Shown: piece after piece, positions 1 to 4,463 of the stretch | Numbering within the stretch: position 1 is the first letter of the stretch | How the letters are laid out: every line of letters starts with the position of its first letter | Origin: an uncultured Lachnospiraceae bacterium | GTDB lineage: Bacteria; Bacillota; Clostridia; Lachnospirales; Lachnospiraceae | Direction of reading: 5' to 3' | Length of the DNA stretch: 5,661 nt | Assembly: GCA_905209865.1 (NCBI GenBank) | Contig: CAJLUP010000111.1 | Location: 1 to 5,661, forward strand | Position numbers and translations under genes: made by a program | The notes under the pieces: model-generated | The model's database searches: none | The model's input: the letters and a program-made list of their open reading frames with translations, nothing else | What the model was told of the DNA's origin: nothing

Positions 1-253
1 TTTATGAAGCGTTTGAAGATATTAAAATGAGAAAGTTTGATGGATTTATTAATTCCATAATGGTAATAAATTCCTGCCTGCGCTCCCCAGCACAAATGTA
101 ACGTTGAGGTTACATTCGTTTTTGTCCATTCCATAATCTCTGTCAATTCCTGCCAATAATCAACTTCTTCAAACTCCATCTGCTCAACCGGAGCACCTGT
201 AATAATAAATCCATCAAACTTTCTCATTTTAATATCTTCAAACGCTTCATAAA
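1..253. repeat. Perfect 51-bp inverted repeat (arms 1-51 and 203-253) at the window edge, probable chimeric contig end
   Basis: Bases 1-51 are the exact reverse complement of bases 203-253; pairing fails at base 52 against 202. The 151-base centre (52-202) is normal metA sequence, and the right arm lies inside metA, encoding roughly residues 88-104 (around KFYEAFEDIKMRKFDGFI). The left arm sits where the rest of metA should be. A 51-bp perfect match at the very edge, breaking a conserved gene in mid-domain, is what a folded-back chimeric read or an assembly end would give. A true inversion that truncated metA is the alternative. Confidence 0.95.
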
Positions 254-515
254 ACTTATAAATATGGCTTGTTGATGTATTTTTAGAAACGTGACTTGTC
301 ATGCGTACAAACGTCACATCTACCTGAAGCGGCGTATTAGAAAGAGATCTTAAAATCTGAAGCTCTGTATCTTCTTTCAGGGGCATAAGATTCAAAAGAC
401 CAATGCTGATAGGACGGATATCCTGATGCGCCGCCCTGTATTCATCCATCACAAATATATTTTCATGTTCCAATATTTCTTTTACCGGAAGATCATTTTG
501 TACTCGAATAGGCAT
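1..515 (-). CDS. metA: Homoserine O-acetyltransferase MetA (HTS/MetA family), 3' part missing and replaced by inverted duplicate
   Basis: This enzyme acylates the hydroxyl of L-homoserine, the committing step of methionine synthesis in the cytosol. The protein starts MPIRVQNDLPVKEILEHENI and keeps the family landmarks DIRP (32-35), LNLMP (41-45), FDGFIITGAP (100-109), EEVDYW (116-121), TNVTSTLH (133-140) and CWGAQAG (142-148). Cys142 is the known acyl-enzyme nucleophile. Residue 111 is Glu, the residue published work on Bacillus cereus MetA ties to acetyl-CoA use, so O-acetylhomoserine is the inferred product despite the usual 'succinyltransferase' name. Similarity stops after YYHYGI (residue 155, bases 51-53). 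The following 16 codons (bases 3-50) stay open but read an inverted copy of bases 203-253 and do not resemble MetA. The catalytic His and Glu near residues 235-237 of a normal ~300-residue protein are therefore absent. The start is set by AAAGGAG 14 bases upstream. It is the second gene of an operon, with its ATG four bases after the membrane gene's stop. Confidence 0.93.
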   Translation of the reverse strand, partial: MPIRVQNDLPVKEILEHENIFVMDEYRAAHQDIRPISIGLLNLMPLKEDTELQILRSLSNTPLQVDVTFVRMTSHVSKNTSTSHIYKFYEAFEDIKMRKFDGFIITGAPVEQMEFEEVDYWQELTEIMEWTKTNVTSTLHLCWGAQAGIYYHYGINKSIKLSHFNIFKRFI

Positions 516-519
516 AATA

Positions 520-1896
520 TTATTTTTCCTCTCCTTTAAATATATTTTTATCGGCATGAATATATGTTCCATCCGATTCTACATAACTATATTCATCATA
601 TGCTTCTGTACTGATTGGAAGCTTTTTCTTTTTCAGTTTATCATTAACAAGCATTCCCACAATATAATAAATAACTGCAAACGTAGGAACACCGAGTATC
701 ATTCCAGGAACGCCGAATATTCCTCCTCCGATCAGAATTGAGAATACGACCCAAAATGCTGACAGTCCTGTGGAATCCCCTAATATTTTAGGGCCAAGCA
801 CATTTCCGTCAAACTGCTGCAAGGCAATAATAAAGATTATAAAATAGATTCCCATCTTCGGTTCTGCAAGCAAAATAAGAGTTGCACTCGGAATCGCTCC
901 AATGTAAGGACCAAAAAAAGGAATTACATTCGTCACCCCGACAATCACACTGACAAGCATCGCATATGGCATATTTAAAATTGAAAGACCGACAAAACAA
1001 AGGACACCGATAATCGCAGAATCAATAATCTTTCCTATAATAAAGCCTCCGAAGATTTCATTACTCTTAATCGTAAGATGAAGAACCATATTTGCATTCG
1101 AAGGTTTTAATATAGCATAAGTTATTTTCTTAGACTGTTTTGAAAACTTTTCTTTACTGAATAATACATATACAGACACGATCAAGCCAATCAAAACATT
1201 CATAATCTCACGCATAACATTGAGTACACCTACCGTTAATCCTGACATAAAATCATTAATACGCCCCATCAGATCTGTACGCATCCAGTTCTGCACAAAT
1301 ATAGTCGCCTCTTTCATCACACTTTGTACAATATTCCCGATCGTTGAATTTTCTGTGTTCATTTCACTTAACGACCGGATAAAACGATTCATCTGACTTG
1401 GAACATTCATGATCATATCTCGGAGACTTCGGTAAAGTTCCGGTATCATCATATTAAACAGCGTAAAAATAATCGTTGCAAGTATCACGATTGAAATAAA
1501 GATTCCTGTTGCCCGTGACATGCTTTTTGCCTGTTTAAAGTTAGGAAACTTTTTTTCCAAAAAAGGAATCATCTTTCGGTCAACCGCTTTCACGATTGGA
1601 TTCAGCAGATAAGCGATTGCCAAACCGTAAATAATCGGCTTCGAAACCAAAAATATTTTCTGTATAACTCCCGATATGTGCCCTGCCCGCAAAAGAAGAA
1701 AATAAAAAAGAATACATGCCAACGCACCGACTACAATAGCTACAGTTTTACCAAATTGCTGTTTAATCCATGATGGTTTTCCTGTTCCGAAAGTCGGCTG
1801 TTTCACATAATATCCCGATTTATTCTCACTGCGTTTTTCATTCACTTTATATTCATTTTCTTTTTCGATCCCTATATGTTCCCGTTCCCCCGCCAT
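520..1896 (-). CDS. AI-2E family (UPF0118/PerM-like) polytopic membrane transporter
   Basis: This is a 458-residue integral membrane protein of the PerM/YtvI/TqsA family. About 49 hydrophilic residues precede the first helix. Hydrophobic segments lie near 50-70, 80-98, 129-151, 220-247, 287-307, 309-328, 338-360 and 378-414, and a charged tail follows (421-458). Family signatures are clear: PFFGPYIGAIPS (326-337) in a re-entrant-looking segment, then QQFDGNVLGPKILG (360-373) and the Gly-rich GGGIFGVPGMILGVP (390-404). The 70-residue stretch between helices 3 and 4 is the amphipathic region typical of the family. Members have been reported to export autoinducer-2 or to act as cation/proton antiporters, so the name does not establish the substrate here. 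The start is supported by GGGAAGG eight bases upstream (1905-1911) and a good promoter about 45 bases further. It is the first gene of an operon with metA. Confidence 0.93.
   Translation of the reverse strand: MAGEREHIGIEKENEYKVNEKRSENKSGYYVKQPTFGTGKPSWIKQQFGKTVAIVVGALACILFYFLLLRAGHISGVIQKIFLVSKPIIYGLAIAYLLNPIVKAVDRKMIPFLEKKFPNFKQAKSMSRATGIFISIVILATIIFTLFNMMIPELYRSLRDMIMNVPSQMNRFIRSLSEMNTENSTIGNIVQSVMKEATIFVQNWMRTDLMGRINDFMSGLTVGVLNVMREIMNVLIGLIVSVYVLFSKEKFSKQSKKITYAILKPSNANMVLHLTIKSNEIFGGFIIGKIIDSAIIGVLCFVGLSILNMPYAMLVSVIVGVTNVIPFFGPYIGAIPSATLILLAEPKMGIYFIIFIIALQQFDGNVLGPKILGDSTGLSAFWVVFSILIGGGIFGVPGMILGVPTFAVIYYIVGMLVNDKLKKKKLPISTEAYDEYSYVESDGTYIHADKNIFKGEEK
529..535 (-). promoter_or_regulatory. 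Ribosome binding site of metA inside the end of the AI-2E gene
   Basis: Read on the minus strand, AAAGGAG lies about 13 bases before the metA ATG. The same bases encode the final Lys-Gly-Glu codons of the membrane protein, whose TAA stop falls between this site and the metA start. This implies that metA translation is coupled to its upstream neighbour. I see no separate promoter here. Confidence 0.75.
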
Positions 1897-1945
1897 GCTA
1901 TATACCTTCCCGTCTTTTCATTTTTGAATGAATTGTAATTAATTT

Positions 1946-1975
1946 ATTATAACGCTTGTAACTGGAAAGCGTCAA
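1946..1975 (-). promoter_or_regulatory. Sigma-A promoter for the AI-2E transporter-metA operon
   Basis: On the minus strand, TTGACG (1975-1970) and a perfect TATAAT (1951-1946) are separated by 18 bases. Transcription would start near base 1939, leaving a leader of about 43 bases. That is too short for a SAM-type (S-box) riboswitch, so no known methionine riboswitch controls metA from here. The -35 box overlaps the foot of the neighbouring terminator hairpin by two bases. Confidence 0.75.
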
Positions 1976-2026
1976 CAGCAAAAGGAATCGCCTTTTTTGA
2001 TCCAAAAGACGATTCCTTTTGCTGTT
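1974..2026. terminator. Intrinsic terminator hairpin, probably bidirectional, after the DUF1540 gene
   Basis: Arms 1974-1990 and 2010-2026 pair perfectly over 17 bases. Beyond one mismatch, 1992-1996 pairs with 2004-2008, leaving a 7-base loop. On the minus strand the GC-containing core GGAATCG/CGATTCC is followed by TTTTGCTGTT, which serves as the U-rich tail of the SEC-C/DUF218/DUF1540 operon, whose last stop is at 2077. On the plus strand the stem is followed by ACTTTTTTATTCTTT, so antisense transcription would also stop here. Confidence 0.85.
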
Positions 2027-2076
2027 ACTTTTTTATTCTTTCTTCTCTTTTTTCTTCCAGGGAATCTGTTCGGCAA

Positions 2077-2397
2077 TCAGCCGTTACATGACTGAAATGT
2101 CGCGCACTCTGTTCCTGATGCATGTTTTGCATCTCCGCCTTCCACGCTAATCTTTCCCGCATGACATTCGCACTCTTTATTATACATACAATTTGTCGCT
2201 TTACAGTCAATACAAGAACAATCAGAAGCTTCTTTCATCGAATTTGTATAACTTCCTTCTTTTCTCTCCTGAAAGCTATCGCAGCATGTTTCCTGCGGAT
2301 TCTTAGCCGTTTCTCCTCCCACTCTGATTTCATCCAGATCACAGAGGAACTGTTTGTTGTGAACACATGTCTGAACTGTACATTTTAATTGTGGCAT
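2077..2397 (-). CDS. Cys-rich protein with two tandem DUF1540 repeats
   Basis: This 106-residue soluble protein has 13 cysteines. Two copies of the same unit are visible, each with spacing C-x4-C-x7-C-x19-C: C6, C11, C19, C39 and C65, C70, C78, C98. Each copy ends in C-x-S/T-F, and the middles align as DEIRVGGETA and GKISVEGGDA. This is the DUF1540 pattern common in Clostridia and Bacilli. Its biochemical role is unknown, and metal binding is only an inference from the Cys spacing. A linker of about 22 residues (43-64) joins the repeats. An in-frame ATG exists 42 bases upstream, but the start chosen has an ideal AGGAGGT six bases before it, and conservation begins at PQLKCTV. There is no signal peptide. 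It is the last gene of a three-gene unit, 50 bases after the DUF218 stop, and is followed by a strong terminator. Confidence 0.9.
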   Translation of the reverse strand: MPQLKCTVQTCVHNKQFLCDLDEIRVGGETAKNPQETCCDSFQERKEGSYTNSMKEASDCSCIDCKATNCMYNKECECHAGKISVEGGDAKHASGTECATFQSCNG

Positions 2398-2403
2398 AAT
2401 GCT

Positions 2404-2410
2404 ACCTCCT
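2404..2410 (-). promoter_or_regulatory. Ribosome binding site that fixes the DUF1540 start
   Basis: A perfect AGGAGGT on the minus strand lies six bases before the ATG at 2397. It falls inside the open frame that a start at 2439 would give. The shorter protein is therefore preferred, and the extra 14 residues (MGILLLMLKKGGSI) are probably not translated. Confidence 0.85.
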
Positions 2411-2447
2411 TTTTTCAACATCAATAGCAGTATGCCCATTCATTATT

Positions 2448-3182
2448 TTAATATTCCTTAATTTTGCTTTTTCTCAGCTTCATTGCCATAACAGCAAAAA
2501 ATTCTCTCACGAGATAATTAAGCTGAAAAACATAATTTGAAGAAGCCGACAGCGAAAAAACATGATCATATCCTTCTTCTTTCGCCAACAGTTTCGACCG
2601 ATAGCTGTGAAAATTATTTGTTACAATCCCAACCGTTTCTTGATCGGCTTTAAGAAACTTTCGACTAAAACGTAGATTTTCCCTTGTAGAGGTAGATTGA
2701 TCTTCCATTCTGATCCGATCTTTCGAAATTCCCTGTTTTATAAGATACTCCGCCATTGCTTCTGCTTCCGTTATCTCTTCTCCTGCTCCCTGGCCACCTG
2801 ATACAATTACTTTTGTTTCCTTATTTTTCTTCAAATAACAAACCGCCGTGTCTAACCTTCTTCGCAGAGAATCTGTAATCTTCTTGCCCCTCACCTGTGC
2901 TCCCAGAACAATAATCCACTGTGCTCCGTCCTCAGCTTTTGAGTACATACCTTTGCAAATTTGTATTTCCATAACTAAAAAAATACTCCACAGTCCGAAA
3001 CAGATCCAACCCAAAAGTATCTTTACATATGCAGGAAACGGCACACATCCCAAAAACAGATGTGCGCCGCCGGTTAACAACCAAAAAACTGCAAAAGTCG
3101 ATCGCAGTCTCCGGGAATAAATGGCCAGTATCAAATAATACAAAACACAGAAGATTCCCAAAGTCCAAAAATAATTTCTCAT
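2448..3182 (-). CDS. Membrane-anchored DUF218 (YdcF/SanA/ElyC-like) protein
   Basis: The protein has 244 residues: three N-terminal hydrophobic helices (about 5-22, 29-48, 54-76), then a DUF218 domain from about 88 to 235. Domain motifs are IIVLGAQV (90-97), SLRRRLDTA (105-113), VIVSGGQG (125-132), EITEAEAMAEYL (136-147), EDQSTSTREN (160-169) and TNNFHSYR (188-195). The late hydrophobic REFFAVMAMK (227-236) is also typical. Related E. coli proteins SanA and ElyC affect envelope integrity, and YdcF is reported to bind S-adenosylmethionine. No reaction can be assigned here. The basic loop SRRLRS after helix 1 suggests it faces the cytosol, which would also put the DUF218 domain inside. That differs from ElyC, and I hold it loosely. 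The ATG directly follows the stop of the SEC-C gene (TAAATG), so the two are translationally coupled. A GGAAG 12 bases upstream may serve as ribosome site. Confidence 0.88.
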   Translation of the reverse strand: MRNYFWTLGIFCVLYYLILAIYSRRLRSTFAVFWLLTGGAHLFLGCVPFPAYVKILLGWICFGLWSIFLVMEIQICKGMYSKAEDGAQWIIVLGAQVRGKKITDSLRRRLDTAVCYLKKNKETKVIVSGGQGAGEEITEAEAMAEYLIKQGISKDRIRMEDQSTSTRENLRFSRKFLKADQETVGIVTNNFHSYRSKLLAKEEGYDHVFSLSASSNYVFQLNYLVREFFAVMAMKLRKSKIKEY

Positions 3183-3698
3183 TTATGCGTTTCTTCCACA
3201 GCACTTTTTATATTTTTTACCGCTTCCACATGGACACGGATCATTCCTTCCGATCTTTTTCTCTTTGCGGATCGTTCCTGAAGATTTCTGTTCTCTGTAC
3301 AGACGTTTTCTTGTATTTTCATCAAAAATCTTCTCCCACTGCGGAAGTTCATACAGCCAGTCAGCTCTCGCATCTACCATGTTTTTATATAATTTTTCTT
3401 TATCAAATCCAAGACTTACTTCTGTATCTTCATCCATTGTCTCTATTGGATTAGGCGTTACCAGACTATCGTTGATTCCGTCAAGAAATCCAACCATAGT
3501 CATCACATTCTGACCATATTTTTCAGCAAGTTCTTTTACTGTTCCCCGCACTTCTGTATCAGGATCCTCGAGAAGCTGCTCATAAATAGAAGACTCTATT
3601 GTAAAATACTTTCCCCAAAAACTTTCTAACTGCTCTTTTGACAGGTTTCTGTCATAAGCCATATCTCTCCATTGATCTAATAAACATTTTTCGCTCAT
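3183..3698 (-). CDS. SEC-C zinc-motif protein of unknown function
   Basis: This is a 171-residue soluble protein. The C-terminus carries a textbook SEC-C motif, GRNDPCPCGSGKKYKKCCG (150-168), with ligands C155, C157, C166 and C167 (C-x-C-x8-C-C). In SecA the same motif binds zinc and contacts SecB and ribosomes, but this protein has none of the SecA ATPase domains. Residues 1-140 are acidic and mostly helical, with KELAEKYGQNVMTMVGFLDGINDSL (55-79) and LYKNMVDARADWLYELPQWEKIFDENTRKRL (103-133) the most family-like stretches. Similar short SEC-C proteins are frequent in Lachnospiraceae and uncharacterised. The start is supported by AAAGGAG nine bases upstream (3708-3714) and by a sigma-A-like promoter beyond it. 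It is the first gene of a unit with the DUF218 and DUF1540 genes. Confidence 0.9.
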   Translation of the reverse strand: MSEKCLLDQWRDMAYDRNLSKEQLESFWGKYFTIESSIYEQLLEDPDTEVRGTVKELAEKYGQNVMTMVGFLDGINDSLVTPNPIETMDEDTEVSLGFDKEKLYKNMVDARADWLYELPQWEKIFDENTRKRLYREQKSSGTIRKEKKIGRNDPCPCGSGKKYKKCCGRNA

Positions 3699-3736
3699 TG
3701 TATATTGCTCCTTTATCTTTAAAATCCGTCCAAATC

Positions 3737-3765
3737 ATTATATAACAATTTCTGTTTTCCGTAAA
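3737..3765 (-). promoter_or_regulatory. Sigma-A promoter for the SEC-C/DUF218/DUF1540 operon
   Basis: On the minus strand, TTTACG (3765-3760) and a perfect TATAAT (3742-3737) stand 17 bases apart. Transcription would begin near 3730 and give a leader of about 30 bases before the SEC-C start. The -35 box is imperfect (4 of 6), and its first base touches one copy of a 13-bp direct repeat. Confidence 0.65.
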
Positions 3766-3841
3766 CTATTATTTTAACTACTACTGTTTTAAGTTTTGAG
3801 TTTTTAACGTTTTTAAAATGTTTTATCCACTATTATTTTAA
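3765..3841. repeat. 13-bp direct repeat (3765-3777 and 3829-3841) in the divergent intergenic region
   Basis: ACTATTATTTTAA occurs twice on the plus strand, with starts 64 bases apart. One copy abuts the -35 box of the minus-strand SEC-C promoter. The other covers the -35 position of the candidate plus-strand promoter. The 238-bp gap between the divergent genes (3699-3936) otherwise holds AT-rich runs and no ORF. Chance is possible in sequence this AT-rich. Confidence 0.6.
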
Positions 3842-3859
3842 GCATAATTACGGTATACT
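3831..3859 (+). promoter_or_regulatory. Candidate promoter for the small membrane protein
   Basis: TATACT (3854-3859) matches the -10 consensus at five of six bases. The region 17 bases upstream (TATTAT, 3831-3836) is a poor -35 box. The leader would be about 70 bases. The position suits the only plus-strand gene, but the weak -35 makes this tentative, or dependent on an activator. Confidence 0.4.
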
Positions 3860-3936
3860 TATTAACAGGAATTCTCATATCAATCTCTTTCTGCATTGAT
3901 TGAACTCCAAAATATTTTTCGGAAAGGATTTTTACT

Positions 3937-4152
3937 ATGAAAAACATAAAACGCATCCTTGCAGTCATCGCTGTGATTCTTCTTGTTGGAATGTATGCTT
4001 GCACACTCATATTTGCTCTAATCGGATCTCCTGCATCTACCGATCTGCTGAAAGCATCCATAGCCGCTACGATTTTAATTCCTGTTCTTCTTTATGGATT
4101 TATTCTGATCGCCCGGCTTATAAAAGACCGCAACGACCAAAATAACGATTAA
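3937..4152 (+). CDS. Small two-helix membrane protein, hypothetical
   Basis: The protein has 71 residues and two hydrophobic helices (about 6-29 and 40-60). They are joined by the short polar turn GSPASTDLLK and flanked by basic residues at the N-terminus (KNIKR) and after helix 2 (RLIKDR), with a polar DRNDQNND tail. The charges suggest that both ends face the cytosol, with the loop outside. AAAGGA (3923-3928) lies eight bases before the ATG. The motif ILIPVLLYGFILI in helix 2 resembles short uncharacterised proteins I recall from Lachnospiraceae; no function is known to me. It is the only plus-strand gene, transcribed divergently from the SEC-C operon and convergent with the 52-residue ORF, whose stop is three bases away. 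It lacks the tandem Lys/Arg pattern of a toxin from a type I system, but the size would permit one. Confidence 0.8.
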   Translation: MKNIKRILAVIAVILLVGMYACTLIFALIGSPASTDLLKASIAATILIPVLLYGFILIARLIKDRNDQNND

Positions 4153-4155
4153 TCT

Positions 4156-4314
4156 TTAATTATACAATAACTCAACCAATTTTAAGGCTGCTGCGGTTTC
4201 TTCATGGCATTCTTTTCCTTCCAAGCCGCCGCGCTGCCTTATTGCTTGTCTCTTCTTCAAGTATTCTTCCATTGTCATCATTCTGATTTCCGTCTCGCTG
4301 TCATTTCGGCGCAT
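4156..4314 (-). CDS. Small 52-residue protein, not recognised
   Basis: An open frame of 52 codons plus TAA begins with an ATG seven bases after a perfect AGGAGGT (4322-4328), among the best ribosome sites in the window. The product begins MRRNDSETEIRMMTMEEYLK, is rich in charged residues, and has a central basic Gly-Gly turn (KKRQAIRQRGGLEGKE, 20-35), one cysteine (C36) and a C-terminal helix-prone HEETAAALKLVELLYN. It has no signal peptide and no membrane segment. I do not recognise the family. It is convergent with the small membrane gene (3-base gap) and lies about 150 bases downstream of purA, beyond a terminator. It therefore needs its own promoter or read-through. The start and the ribosome site make translation likely; function is open. 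Confidence 0.62.
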   Translation of the reverse strand: MRRNDSETEIRMMTMEEYLKKRQAIRQRGGLEGKECHEETAAALKLVELLYN

Positions 4315-4321
4315 AAAATAT

Positions 4322-4328
4322 ACCTCCT
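4322..4328 (-). promoter_or_regulatory. Ribosome binding site of the 52-residue ORF
   Basis: A perfect AGGAGGT on the minus strand lies seven bases before the ATG at 4314. This site is the main reason for accepting a gene this short. Confidence 0.75.
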
Positions 4329-4352
4329 ATTCCGATCTTTTCAAAACCCGGT

Positions 4353-4380
4353 CTTATATTCTATGCGTTCATACTGAAAA
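4353..4380 (-). promoter_or_regulatory. Candidate promoter for the 52-residue ORF
   Basis: TTTTCA (4380-4375) and TATAAG (4358-4353) on the minus strand are 16 bases apart, just downstream of the purA terminator. Both boxes are imperfect. The placement between terminator and ribosome site is what makes it plausible. Confidence 0.35.
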
Positions 4381-4387
4381 ATATTAC

Positions 4388-4430
4388 AAATAAAGATGGC
4401 AAAAGCTATCAACTCTCGCCATCTTTATTT
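4388..4430. terminator. Intrinsic terminator of purA, possibly bidirectional
   Basis: Arms 4388-4400 and 4418-4430 (AAATAAAGATGGC with its complement) pair perfectly over 13 bases around a 17-base loop. On the minus strand the stem is followed by GTAATATTTTTTC, and the stem lies 34 bases past the purA stop. On the plus strand it is followed by ACATTTTTAT, so it could also end transcripts running out of the small membrane gene across the 52-residue ORF. Confidence 0.85.
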
Positions 4431-4463
4431 ACATTTTTATAAAACTGTGTTTCCGCCGTTCTC

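Noticed and set aside
1..253. Phase-variable invertible element with recombinase sites
   Set aside because: The 51-bp arms are metA coding sequence, not recombinase-type sites; no invertase gene is visible and the left arm is exactly at the edge, which favours an artefact.
1897..1969. SAM riboswitch or T-box upstream of the metA operon
   Set aside because: The leader from the inferred start is only about 43 bases, with no hairpin set or T-box motif; the large dyad at 1974-2026 lies upstream of the promoter.
2025..2210. 61-codon minus-strand frame overlapping the DUF1540 gene and the terminator
   Set aside because: Different frame of the same strand inside a conserved domain, running into the terminator hairpin, without a ribosome site.
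2122..2388. 88-codon plus-strand open frame
   Set aside because: Antisense shadow of the DUF1540 gene; the conserved Cys repeats are on the minus strand.
2398..2439. Upstream ATG at 2439 adding 14 residues to the DUF1540 protein
   Set aside because: The ideal AGGAGGT lies within this extension and points to the ATG at 2397, and the added residues are not like the family.
2932..3204. 90-codon minus-strand frame crossing the SEC-C/DUF218 junction
   Set aside because: Out of frame with both conserved proteins and without a ribosome site.
3029..3454. 141-codon plus-strand open frame
   Set aside because: It lies antisense to the well-supported DUF218 and SEC-C genes, spans their junction, has no good ribosome site and no recognisable protein features.
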